DNA from: Tipula vernalis
Lineage: Eukaryota; Arthropoda; Insecta; Diptera; Tipulidae
Length of the DNA stretch: 64,000 nt
Assembly: GCA_958295665.1 (NCBI GenBank)
Contig: OY282559.1
Span: 131,667,241 to 131,731,240 of the forward strand
Reading direction: 5' to 3'
A model generated the notes under the pieces. The model saw only the letters and a program-made list of their open reading frames with translations. It did no database searches and had not been told where the DNA came from. This document shows, piece after piece, positions 10,601 through 21,502 of the stretch. The translations under genes were made by a program, and so were the position numbers. Numbering within the stretch: the stretch's first letter is position 1; each line of letters begins with the position of its first letter.

Positions 10601-11925
10601 AAATTTATAGAATTTGAACAATTTAGAAAAGTTACAGGATTAATAGAAATAATGAAATTTCGAGAATTTATTGTAGAATTTAAAAAAATTACAATTACAA
10701 TCACAATTTATAAAATTTTAATTTATATGATTTTAATATGTTCCGAAGATTGTAAGAGAATTTAATCCAGTTTCGAACTGATGAGCTTATGATTATTATC
10801 TCATCAGGCCATGAGCTTATGATTATTAAAAAATCAATCTTCTCATCAGGCCACGGTGGCTGGACTGATTATATCATCTGAAGATTGATTTTTTCATAAT
10901 TATATAAGCTCATGGCCTGATGAGATAATAATCATAAGCTCATCAGTTCGAAACTGGATTAAATTCTTTTACAATCTTTGGCACACTTTAAAATCATATA
11001 AATTAAAAATTAAATACATAAAATTCTGTCTATCAGTCGGTTTCGTTGAATGATTGTTCGTAAATACTAATATTCTTCTACGTGTTAATTGTTTAAACAC
11101 ATTTAAATGGTCTAAGGGTCGGTTGCATATTAGAAATTACACGAATTAATTAAGTAACATTCAAAAATTAAAAGTAAATTTAAAGATTTGACAGAATTGG
11201 TAAAATGTATAGATTTTATAGCTTTTATTGAATTTATAGAATTATTAATTATTTGAATTAGGTAATAGAAGTTATCAAATTTATAAAATTTTGTGAATTT
11301 CAAGTTATACAATAGAAATAAAAGAATTTATAAAATTTATACGATTTGAAGAATATATAGAATTGATGAATACAATTTATAGAAGTTTTAGGGTATATAA
11401 GCAAATTAGAATTTTAAATATTCATATACTTTGTAGAATTTCTTCAATTTATGCAATTTGTTAGATTTTTAAGATTTATAGAATTTATCGAATTTAGAGA
11501 ATTTATGAGTACTATAAAATTTATGAGATTTGCAGAATTTTTATAAATTATTGAATTCATAGAATGTTTTGGACATTCAGAATTTATAGAAATAGAATTA
11601 GTTGAATTTATAAAATTTATTGAAATTAATAAATTTATAGAACTATTAAAGTTTATAGATTGATTTTAAAATTTTTGAAATTTATAAAATTTGCAGTATT
11701 CAATGAATTTATAAAATTTATCAGATTTATAGAAATTATGGAATTTTAACAGACAGACTTGGAACAATTTATAGAATGGATCAAATTTATAAAATACATA
11801 AAATTTGAATTTTTTGGTGTTTTTAAATATACTAGAATTTAAAGTATTTAAAGACTTTGAAGAATTAATCAAATTGGTTGAACTTATTTTAAGATTTATA
11901 TAATTTATCGAAATTACAGAATTTT
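7690..11925. repeat. Degenerate 9-bp A/T satellite with higher-order repeat
   Basis: The stretch is composed almost wholly of variants of a 9-base unit close to AATTTATAG/AATTTATAA/AATTTAAAG. Because 9 is a multiple of 3, it yields spurious ORFs with a three-residue rhythm rich in N, F, I, K, S and Y. There is also a longer period: about 8340-9350 reappears, diverged, at about 10230-11760 (shared landmarks include acagacagacttgg at 9350 and 11748, and tttttaagaatctata at 8368 and 10255). The higher-order unit is about 1.9 kb, with indels. The array is interrupted by a palindromic insertion (10714 to about 11165) and, after 11925, by a CR1-like element, then resumes at 14901. Confidence 0.85.
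10714..11013. mobile_element. Near-perfect 300-bp palindrome (foldback/MITE-like) inside the satellite
   Basis: Two arms of about 130 bases (10714-10842 and 10880-11013) are inverted copies with only a few mismatches, around a loop of about 37 bases. Each arm also contains an internal direct repeat (atgagcttatgattatt). The sequence between the palindrome and about 11165 also lacks the satellite motif, and the homologous satellite copy at 8790-8830 lacks the whole insert. This suggests one insertion of about 450 bp. There is no coding capacity, and the TSD cannot be resolved in A/T-rich flanks. It could be a MITE or a secondary inverted duplication. Confidence 0.7.
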
Positions 11926-12197
11926 ATTATGGTCTTCTATGCGTCAAATATTTTTTGTTTTGAAATTAAATATTATAATTTAATTAAAATTATAAAATTA
12001 CATTATTAAAAACTGTAGTTTATAGTGTTTTGTATATACGTTTGTGATTTGTATTTATATTGTGTTTAAACATTGTCTTGTGTAAATTTGGGAGAAAACC
12101 ATTCGTACTTTGTTTTGGGATGCTACTATCAAACCATACTACTATCAAGAACCTTCAGTTTTATCTAAAACGTGATTTTCCAAAACGTGATTCATCA

Positions 12198-12490
12198 TGG
12201 GTGTAAACTGTTTTAGCTGCGCAAAACCAAAAAACTAGCCGCGAAGCTGTGTCATGCTTTGGAAAATGGAAACAACCATTCCACCCTGATTGTGTCGTCT
12301 GGAATTTTGAAAAATAGACCAAATTGTTCAAAAAATGCCCTTATGTGAAACTCGTTTGCAACAGCTGCCAATTAATTGGAGATGATTTACTTAACCAGGA
12401 GATCCACGATATTAAGGTGATGTGCGAAGAATTACTCAACTTGGTCACCAACAATAACGTTACAATGGATATCAATTTTAGTCAGGGTTG
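12198..12490 (+). pseudogene. CR1-like ORF1 remnant (PHD-like finger)
   Basis: The sequence begins ATGGGTGTAAACTG and reads MGVNCFSCAKP before an early stop. It continues in shifted frames with recognisable CFGKWKQPFHP-like and NSCQ-like segments shared with the copy at 2250-2770. C and H spacing resembles a PHD finger. It is non-functional. Confidence 0.55.
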
Positions 12491-12969
12491 AGGATTCAGG
12501 TATTCCAATTTCGGATTGCCAAATCATGGGATTGCGTATAGTATCTGTGGCTCGAAGGAAGTATTTGTCTATGTCCGAGTCCATATTCCATTATATTACA
12601 TATCAAAACAGCATTTTTAAACCATCAAAGGTATCCTGCAGAAGTAACGTTTGTATCTTTTAAGAATGGGGTGATCGAAAACTTGCATGGTACCTTAAAA
12701 AATCATGATTTTTGGCCACCTAGAGTTATAGTTCGCGATTTTGAAGAAAGACGCTGTTGAAGAAACGAGGAAGGAACTCGCAGCGAAATATCAATTTTAC
12801 TTCAATCAATACATTAAATTCTAATATTTCAAATACTAATTTGAATTCAAATCCTAATATTCTAAATTCATATTTATCTAATTCTAGCAATATCATCAAT
12901 GGAGCTAACAATTTCGTCAATAGCTTATCAATTTTTTATTTATCTGTATAACGTTATTACAAAACTTAA

Positions 12970-13552
12970 AGGTGGTGATGTGCTTATTGCAGTATGGAAA
13001 AATTATTCTTGTGAACTTTTGTTTTCCGAACAATCACGGAATACATTGCTGTTAAACTCAAACTAGGTACATTTTACATAATAATTAGCACAGTTTGCTT
13101 TCCGCTAGAACCAACCTCATCATTTTGTCAAGATTTTATTGACAAGATCTCATGCAATTTATTACCTTTTATAGATGATGGCACTAAATTTGTTATGTTC
13201 GGCGATTTCAACTTTCCAGATTCTAATTTGGATGATGGATGACAATATTTTCATTCCTGCAAATACTAACGATTCATCAGCCCTAATTTGTGATTTCTTA
13301 GCAAACATGAATACTTCACAAATTAACAGTATTCCAAACAGCCATGGCAATTATCTGGATTTGGTTTTATATACTAATAATAAATCTTTTAAACTAGAAT
13401 CATGCGACGACTTTGCCGGATCTTCAACTGTTTATCATACCCAAGTTTCAATTCAGTTTCTCTATAAAATGTTTAATAATTTGAGCTTTACTAAAAATTG
13501 TACCGTATTTGATTACTCGCGCGCAGATCACAGCTCAATAAATGATTTCTAG
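12970..13552 (+). pseudogene. CR1-like endonuclease remnant
   Basis: Broken frames preserve segments typical of the apurinic-like endonuclease of CR1 elements: a GGDVLIAV-like strand near 12970, FGDFNFPDSNLDDG near 13200 and a long piece (13250-13400) with SSALICDFLANMN and NSHGNYLDLVLYTN. The GDFN-type motif and the LDLVL strand are the best evidence. Several frameshifts are needed to join them. Confidence 0.6.
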
Positions 13553-13764
13553 CTGAAGTGCATTGGGCTGATACTCTATTAAACATTGATGTCAACAGTT
13601 CATTAGGCACCTTCAATGAATTGTTCAAGGTTGCTATTGAACAATTTGTTCCTAAAAAAATAATTAAGAAGTCTAATACCCAGAACAACCCATGCTTTAA
13701 TTAAGAACTTAAACAACTTGAAGACCTGCGTAATAAGTGTCACAGGAAATATTAGCGTACAGGG

Positions 13765-14515
13765 TTGGCACATGACCAGTTTAATTCTCTGGTCAAACAA
13801 TTTTGCTACCTTAACCGTTTCCTGTATAACAATTACTTAGACATTGAAGAAGATTTGCGATGTAATCCGAGGAATTTCTGGAGATTTATCAAATTTAAGA
13901 ACCGTAAAAACGGCTTGACGTCATTTTTAGAATTCCGTGGTCAAATATCAGATAATCCAAAAACAATCTGCGATTTCTTCGCTGAATACTTTCGCAGTGT
14001 GTTTGTTAAAGATAGCTCACACAATCATTTATTATATGATACTGATCACTGATGAAACTAATTATCGTGGAATCGCAATACTTACTTGCATTCCTAAACT
14101 ATTTCAGTCAATGGTTAACAATGAGATCTACTTCCACTCCAAGCAACGCATTAGCACACGTCATCATGGATTTTTACAATACGATCTCAGAATGTTTTAT
14201 GGCGATATCTGGGGTACCTCAAGGTAGTCACTTGGTTCTACTATAATTTTTATTATTTATTAACAATGTCGTGGATGGTTTCAAATTCGCAGCGGAACCT
14301 GAACACACTTTGCGGTTGGTGTGTTGCTTACCTTATATTTGATAAGTGTCACGTAATCACCTATTTCAGGCCTAAGCCTCCAATAGTTTTTGACTACTTT
14401 CTAAATGACATTAGATTGGAGAGAGTAAATGTGGCTAATGATTTGGGCGTTATCTTTAGCTCGGCTTTAACGTTTAATCTCATCGATGCCGTTTTCGATG
14501 TTGGGGTGTATTAAA
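13765..14515 (+). pseudogene. CR1-like reverse transcriptase remnant
   Basis: The frame at 13765-14052 contains NPRNFWRFIKFKNRKNGL, the linker that precedes the RT in CR1-like proteins. From 14052 onward pieces of RT appear in other frames (ISGVPQGSHL near 14205). The piece at 14266-14514 has KCHVITYFRPKPP and VNVANDLGVIF, the C-terminal RT region. The catalytic YADD block is missing, so the core is deleted. Confidence 0.6.
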
Positions 14516-14900
14516 GTAATTCGAAGGATTTTCACGACACTTTAACTTTCAACTCACAGTACCCTTCATTTGTTCGTTCACAGCTTGAGCACGCCACTGT
14601 CATATGGTCAGTTTCTATTATTTGTTCTCAGAAAATTACCGTCTTTTGAGCGTGACAATAATTTCAGACTATCACACGCCCCCGAAAACTTCTTTATATC
14701 CCTACTTCAAGTAGCAACTACGGCTTCCATGGTCCTATAGCGCGCATATAGTTGGTATATCTGTGGATTTTGGTATTAACTTTTATTTTTTCATTGTATT
14801 GAATTTTTAACTTTATATTTAAATAATATTTTTGTAATTAATATGATTTAAGCCATTTTTGCACAAACATGCTGTTGGTTGGAAATAAATAAATAAATAT

Positions 14901-15170
14901 AACAACTACAGAATTTAGGTAATTTCAAGGATTTAAAGAACTTACTGTATTTTTAGACTTTATCGAATTTATACATTTATAGAATTTTCAAAATTTATAT
15001 GATTTATAGAATTTATAGGATTTAAAGAATTTATTGGATTTATAAAATTTAAAGAAATTATTGTTGAAAGAATTATTAATGGTTAGATAGGGTTATGTTA
15101 TATTTATGGAATTTACTGTATTAATATAATTTATAGAATTGAAACAACTTATAAATGCTAAAAAATTCCC
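14901..15170. repeat. Continuation of the 9-bp satellite
   Basis: The sequence from 14903 aligns with 9990-10190 (shared aacttactgtatttttagacttta and tagatagggttat landmarks). It is therefore the satellite segment that lay next to 11925 before the CR1-like element inserted. Confidence 0.75.
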
Positions 15171-17073
15171 CTTTTATCTGATTGAATTCGAATATTTAGC
15201 AGGAAAGGTATTCTAAAAGCTCCTGTAAGCTACAATACAAAGAAGTCTGAAGAGAACCATGTTATGACATCATATGTGCAACGACATATTTAAAATTTCA
15301 ATCTAAAATATAGTAAGAGGGTTTCGCTTAATTTAGTTTGGAAATATTTTAATTTTGTGCGTTTACACCAACTAAAAATTCCGTTGTTGAAATTGATGCA
15401 GGTCGACAGATCATGAAGAACACATTAATGAAAATAACAGAATAATATTTTTAAAACATTTTAAACTAATATAGCATACGGATTTGAGGTAGCCGCAAAA
15501 GATTGTGAACTATCTAGACAAACCAAACCAACAGATATTAGACCAAAATAAATAGAGACGGTGGAAATGGAATGTTTATAAACCAACAAAAATCATCGGT
15601 GGAAATGAAAGCAAAAGCACACAGCATTAAACCAAAATGGTCCAATATACACTTTTTGTCCGATTTACATTTTGTGTAAAATGGCGTTTAAATTTTTACG
15701 AAGTATTCAGTACTGGAAACATTATTGAATGAATAATTAAAGCAAAAACAAAGGAAAAAAATTAGTGTTTAGGAGTTACGCAATTGTATGTGGAACACAA
15801 AAACAAAACAATTTTATTCAAATCTTATTCGTCCGGCTAAAAAGCCTCGTACACACAATACATAAGACATGATCTAATTTATGTACGATTTTCAGTGTAA
15901 AAAAAAATATATATATTCTAGAGTTATTGGTCGAAGCAGCAACATAATTTCCATTTGTCACAGATAACACGTATCGTACATACATAATACAAATATACCA
16001 TAGACCAAACTACATGAAAAATAGTTCATGCAAAAGCATAATTTATTGATCTTATATATATGTATGTATGTATACACAAACCAGAACCAACCAACATAAC
16101 ATAGATATAACATAGGCAAAAATTATCCAACAATAGATTTCTTTATATGGTCGAATTTACAGAATTCAATGGTCACCCAAAAAAATTAAAAAAAAAAACC
16201 ATGGTATTATGTGTTAACACACGAATTGTACAAGGGATGTTTTAATATGCTGAATACTTATTGTTAAAAATATAATAATAAATTTGTAAATTTTACTGAC
16301 AGATAACAAATGTAAAAATTCTGTTCTAATAAAACAAATAAGCATGAAAAAAATAAATATTATTGGGTTTTAAAAATAGTTTGACAGAAGAATAATGTGT
16401 GTCCACAGTATATTGGCATGTTTTTTTAATTAAGTTATTTTTGTACAGATAACATTAATATACATAATTATAACTGACACTAAATATGCGAATATTTTAA
16501 CCTTTTTCAGTACAATGATAATGGAGCAAGTGAAACTCAACGAGTATTTGTTTATGTGGCCTATATTTTTTTTGTTGGAGGAATTAAGCAGGATAGGAAA
16601 AAAAAAATGAATGTCCGACCCATATCATTTCTACAGAATATATTATGTTGGCATATTTTATCTGAAAGAGCAGAACTATGTAGTTAAATTCCCTTAAAGG
16701 AAAATATACCGCTAATTTGTTTTTTTTTTGTAGTTTGTCTCAATCAAATCTAGTTTCAAATGTTCGACCATTTAGGAATTTTTGATGAAATGTATTTTAA
16801 TCTGTTAAATTAGTCTGGTGGATCAAATCCACTAAATGTATTTCAATGGGCAATGGCATAGTTTTATGTGCTGGAAGAGAATACTAAATTTACAAATAGT
16901 CTGAAGCTAACATTAAAAAACACCAAATATGTATGATCCAAACAAATCAGTTCGTGTTTTGTTGGGGAAAAAAACCTACTTAACTAACTACATCCTAAAT
17001 TTTACCTAATTTAATTAACTAATTAAAATATGTATGATGCAATTCATTTCCAGTGGGCCACCTCGTGTCCGAC
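15171..17073. other. A/T-rich non-coding stretch
   Basis: No convincing ORF, RNA gene or repeat boundary was found. Short A, T and TATG runs occur (about 16050-16070). Confidence 0.4.
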
Positions 17074-17486
17074 TGTTGTGTATTCACCCAGGGTATCGAA
17101 TGTTAGGAATCCATTTCGTATCACTCCATAATTTAAATTAAACTCACAATAATTTTAATTTATATTCATTAGTTTATTTTAACAAATTGTAATTTATTAT
17201 TATCAAATATTTATTTATAATTAAGTTTATGTTTTACAGTCCTAAATATAAATTGGTTTTTATTACTCGAGTCGTTTACAATTAGACTCTTGACACTACT
17301 GATATTTGTACTGTTCGTTCATTATTTTTTTTCTCACATACTGAGAGCTTAACTGATGACTGATAACTTACAACTCAACTAATTTTTAATATTATTTAAG
17401 CTTTTATAGTCTGCGTTTTGAAGATTTAAGCGCCAAAATGTCAAAGGTGGCGATTCCGAATACTACACGTTATAGGGTACATAACA
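17074..17486 (-). repeat. 3' LTR of gypsy-1
   Basis: 413 bp, starting TGTTGTG and ending CATAACA on the + strand, so the ends are imperfect inverted repeats. It matches the right LTR almost base for base but has a single copy of the attatcaaatatttattt unit. The T run near 17330 is one base longer. Confidence 0.93.
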
Positions 17487-17500
17487 CCTTCCCCCTCAAG
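17487..17500 (-). promoter_or_regulatory. Polypurine tract of gypsy-1
   Basis: On the minus strand TTGAGGGGGAAGG directly precedes the 3' LTR, the expected plus-strand primer for LTR retrotransposons. Confidence 0.75.
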
Positions 17501-17848
17501 AAAGATGTTGTGCATCTTTAAAAACTTAAATATTATTCACATATTTCAATATTATTAACAATTTTTCTGAAAAAAAAAATTTTATTTTATTTTTTTTTTT
17601 TATTTTTTTTTTTTTTTTTTTTTAATTAATTCAATATTAACAATAAATTTTAATTACAATTCAAAAATAATATTGTGATTTAGTTCTACTTATAACCTAT
17701 GAAATGAAATTTTTATTCGAAGTATAGTTTAGTAATCTGTCGATGAAGAATGGTTTTTGATTAATTTTAGCAGATTTATCTAAACTTATAATTCAATTAT
17801 AAAGTTTTATTTATTTATTATTATATTTTTTTTTTTTTTTTTTTAATT

Positions 17849-17879
<31 letters not shown>

Positions 17880-18007
17880 ATTTTAGTTACTTTAATAGTT
17901 ACGAATTCTTTTATAAATTTATAAATTATTATACAGTTATATATATGTATATTTTATTTTATTTTTTTTAAATTTTATTTTTCGATTTTAAAATTGATAT
18001 GACCACT
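17501..18007 (-). other. gypsy-1 3' non-coding region with long T homopolymers
   Basis: Between the integrase stop and the polypurine tract lies about 0.5 kb of A/T-rich sequence with several T runs (17589-17622, 17827-17879). There is no env-like ORF. Confidence 0.6.
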
Positions 18008-18604
18008 CTACACCCTCAGTTTGATTCGGTTGTTATGAACAATTTTTGCTTTTTTTCCTATTTCAATCTTCGAATTTACTGGGCTTACAATTTCAAGAAC
18101 CTTATATGGCCCTATCCAGTTTTGAGAGAGTTTGGTTTTTTTACTTTCATTTTTTAACCAAACCAAATCTCCAACCTGAAAGAGAGTGTTATTTGACTCG
18201 CGATCATAATAAGTTTTGGAATTCAGTTTTGATTTAATCGCATTTTGTCGAGCTATTGCATATGAACTCTGTAGTTTATGTTTAAAATCTACAAGGTAAT
18301 CATCGTAGTTGTAAACAATATTAGGATCATTATGAAATGTAACCGGTAAATTTGGTAGCATACCAAAAACTAACTCAAACGGCATATATTTTGTGGAGGA
18401 GTGAGGTGTTGTATTATAAACAAACATCGAATAGCGAATCCAACAATCCCAATCCATACCATTTTTATCTGTAAAATGCCGGAGGTATTCGATGAGCGTC
18501 CGATGTGAACGTTCTAAAGCTCCATTGCTTTCAGGATGAAAAGCTGATGTGTTGATTTTCTTTATTTTAAGAAGCTTACAAAGACTTTGAAACACATTTC
18601 CCAT
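18008..18604 (-). pseudogene. gypsy-1 integrase, core to C-terminus
   Basis: This 198-codon frame begins MGNVFQSLCKLL just after the second catalytic Asp block. It contains FHPESNGALERSHRTLIEYL, which carries the third catalytic Glu of the DDE triad. It ends with a basic C-terminal domain (GDLVWLKNESKK, NWIGPYKVLEI) that binds DNA. It is separated from the preceding integrase half by an in-frame TAA near 18625, immediately before the TDQGSNF motif. Confidence 0.88.
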
Positions 18605-18625
18605 AAAATTAGAACCTTGGTCGGT

Positions 18626-19204
18626 TTAAACTGACCGCGGGCAACCATAAATGCATATGAAATTTGTAAGAAATGCATTGGCTACGGTTTCGGCCTCTTG
18701 ATTTGGGATTGGAATGGCAAGCGCATATTTAGTTAGGTCGTCCATAATAGTTAACATATATTTGTTTTGTTGGTAACTAACAATTAATGGACCAACAATG
18801 TCAAGAAAAATCTTTTCGAAAGGCTTAGAAGACGAAGAAGTTATTGTCATGGGCATTTTTCGCACGGAACTCGCTTTATTTTTCTGACAAGATTCACACG
18901 ATTTAACAAACCTTTCAATCATTCCAAGCATTTTCGGAAAATAATAGTATTTTCTAAGGCGCTTATATGTCCTTTGTATTCCCTGGTGACCACCAAGAGG
19001 TGTGTCATGAAATTCTTTTATAATTTTCAGTTGATTTTCAGGATCATTAATTTCTATTATATTTTGGGGTGCCTCAATAGTTACAGAATTTTCCTTAAGC
19101 GGGATTACAGAATTATTGCTATTGTTATTATTAATTAAAGGATTATAAATTGAACTATTATGAGGCGAATTATCTTGAGTATTTGGGGAATTTCTATCTT
19201 GCAC
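18626..19204 (-). pseudogene. gypsy-1 integrase, zinc-binding domain and first catalytic Asp
   Basis: The frame has an N-rich linker, then the HHCC zinc-binding motif (HDTPLGGHQGIQRTY and CESCQKNK). The first catalytic Asp follows in FEKIFLDIVGPL, and the piece ends FICIYGCPRSV before the stop. One base change (TTA to TAA is the simplest reading) would explain the interruption. Confidence 0.88.
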
Positions 19205-19261
19205 TTTGGTTTGTAAACGGGTAACTGCGTTAATATGTCTGGAAGAAGATGAATCTGAATT

Positions 19262-19591
19262 TTATTTATCTGATTTCTGATTATTTGAAGAATTAAAAGT
19301 AGTAGATTTATCTATGTTACAAGAATCAGAAATATGTGAAGAAATATTTTGTAAAAGTTTTGAATTGTCGATTGAAATACGACTAAGTGTGTCTGCGACC
19401 TTATTTAGTGCTCCCGGTTTATATGTGATTTCAAAGTCATACTCTTCAAGCTCTAAGCGCCATCGCATCAAACGCGAAGACGGGTTTGACATGCCAAATA
19501 ACCAAACTAAAGGTTTGTGATCACTAAGTAATTTGAATTTCCTACCATATACATAAGCTCGAAAATGCTTAATGGACCAAACAACTGCCAA
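19262..19591 (-). pseudogene. gypsy-1 RNase H C-terminal part and linker
   Basis: The 109 codons contain VWSIKHFRAYVYGRKFKLLS and DHKPLVWLF, the end of the Ty3/gypsy RNase H, and WRLELEEYDFEITYKPG, a segment conserved just downstream. The frame ends at an in-frame TAA (19262-19264) inside the variable linker. Reading continues in the same frame into the integrase piece. Confidence 0.85.
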
Positions 19592-19672
19592 AAGCTCCTT
19601 CTCAATTACTGAATAATTTCTTTCTGCTTTGGAGAGTGTGCGGCTAGCAAAAGCAATGGGGAGTTCACCGGC

Positions 19673-21037
19673 TTAAAAAATCTGGGGAAGAACTGATCCG
19701 ATAGCTATATCGCTTGCATCCGTTGTTATTATGAAGGTATTGTCGAAGTTAGGAAATTGTAAAATTGGCGGTTTAATTATTATAGATTTAAGTGTTTTAA
19801 AGGCTTCGTCGCAAAATGGAGACCAAATAAATGGTGTGTCTTTCTTCAGTAGACTAGTTAATGGCAATGTGATTTTAGAGAAATTTTTCACAAAGCGTCT
19901 ATAATATCCCACAAATCCAAGGAATGCTCTTTCGTCACGTTGGTTCTTAGTTTCAGGATAGTTCACGATAGCGCTAACCTTCTCTGAGTCAGGTTTCACT
20001 CCATCGGGTCCAACTATATGTCCTAAGTAGTTCAACTCTTGTCGTAGGAACTGGCATTTTACTGGGTTTAATTTTAGGTTGTATTTTCGAAGACAATCAA
20101 GAACCTCTTTAAGCCTTTTGTTATGTTCATTTAGGTGTTGTCCATAGATGACTATATCATCAAGATAAACTAGGCACTTTAGACCATTGAGACCGGAAAG
20201 AACTGTATTCATTAAGTTTTGGAAGGTAGCTGGAGCTCCCTTTAAACCGAACGGCATACGATTGAAATGAAAATGTCCAGAACTTGTATTAAAAGCGGTC
20301 TTTGGTTTGGCATCATCATCTAGTAGAACCTGGTGGTATCCATTGGTCATATCCAGTGTACTGAAGTACAATGCTTTACCCAGCTGATCCAAAATTTCAA
20401 CAATGTTGGGAAGAGGAAATACACGGTCTAATGTTACATCGTTTAAGCGTCTGAAATCAACGACAACGCGCCATTTACGTGAGCCATCAGCAGACTTCTT
20501 CGGAACAGCTAAAAGAGGAAAGTTCCATGGACTAGTACTTGGTTCAATAATGTTTTGTTTTAGCATCTCATTTACTTGCTGGTTGATTTCACTTTTAATT
20601 GCATCAGGCATACGGTATGATTTTTGGTAAATTGGAACACAGTCGGATGTTGTCGGAATACTATGTTTAATTCCATGAGCAGCGGTCAATTCATCGCCTT
20701 CCAAATGGAAAACGTCATTATAATCTCTAATTATTTGGTTAATTGATTTACGTTCTTCTTCGTTTAGATGCGATAAAGCGACAGATGATTCAAGGATTTG
20801 TAAACGATTTGTGGTTGTATTCAACCAAGATTTTAAAGAGAATATATCATAATGTGAAAGGTTATCGAATATTAAGTCGTTGCATGAAATTTCAACAGAT
20901 TCCTCGTTAGTATTTATCAAGTTAAGTGAAATTGCTTGGTTATGAGGTTCAACAATTGTATTTCCCACAAACACGCCTGGTGCTATCTCTTTGGAAAGAC
21001 ACAGGTATTCTGCATTGTTTTCAATATTGTTGCACAT
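19673..21037 (-). pseudogene. gypsy-1 reverse transcriptase and start of RNase H
   Basis: The 454-codon open frame covers the linker after protease and a complete RT: WNFPLLAVPKK, WRVVVDFRRLND, the motif-A segment LDMTNGYHQV, FNRMPFGLKGAPATFQ and the catalytic YLDD (codons 20156-20167). It then enters RNase H (ITTDASDIAIGSVLPQ) and stops at TAA 19673-19675. The following IAFASRTL segment continues beyond the stop in the same frame. The upstream junction with protease requires a one-base shift near 21040. Confidence 0.92.
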
Positions 21038-21039
21038 AA

Positions 21040-21500
21040 CATTCGTTCACTTCTTGGAGGAATAATTATTTTGTTTGAAGTCGTTATTAAATCTAGTAAA
21101 ATTGATGATGATTCCCATGGTATTTCCAAAGAAAGGTTTTCAAAATCAATTTTACATTGCCAGTAAGTTAAGAAATCTTTACCCAAAATTCCACTGCACG
21201 GGATTGGGAAATCGTCAGTTACGATTTGAAATTTATGCGGAATGCTGAATGTTTCAGTGAAAATGATTTCCGATGGTAATAATCCTAAGGATTCATCAAT
21301 TCCACTTGTGACTCCTCTTATCTGACATTTCAGAGTTGGATAATATATAGACGTCTCAATAACATACGATTGTTTAATTACACTTACATCGGCTCCAGTA
21401 TCGAGTAAAAAATTATAAAGTTTGGATTTTCCGATGTCGAGGCTTAAACTAACGTAAATATTGTCTTCTATAAAATGGTTTGATAAGTAAATATTTGACG
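21040..21500 (-). pseudogene. gypsy-1 aspartic protease region
   Basis: Minus-strand translation gives FLLDTGADVSVI (DTGA at 21391-21402), the catalytic motif of retroviral-type aspartic proteases. Further on are GILGKDFLTYW (ILG motif) and a conserved linker. The frame is joined to gag by a frameshift and to RT by another near 21040; the second is probably a mutation. Confidence 0.8.
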
Positions 21501-21502
21501 AG

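Larger units (their letters stand above)
11926..14900 (+). mobile_element. Degraded CR1-like non-LTR retrotransposon in the satellite
   Basis: This is about 3 kb of non-satellite sequence inserted in the higher-order repeat. Satellite sequence matching 9975-10160 continues directly on the other side (14903 onward). In order it holds a leader, an ORF1 remnant from 12198, endonuclease remnants (about 12970-13550), reverse transcriptase remnants (13765-14515) and a 3' end of AAAT-type repeats (14883-14900). Every reading frame is broken, so the insertion is old. Tetranucleotide 3' tails and a PHD-like ORF1 fit the CR1 group; exact clade assignment is inference. Confidence 0.75.

Noticed and set aside
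8166..11872. Several 60-115 codon ORFs in the satellite, for example 8712-9056 minus and 10365-10568 plus
   Set aside because: The 9-bp repeat period is a multiple of three, so stop-free stretches with repeated N, F, S, I and K arise automatically.
17501..18007. Possible env gene in gypsy-1
   Set aside because: The interval between integrase and the polypurine tract is only about 0.5 kb of T-rich non-coding sequence, so the element is not an errantivirus with env.
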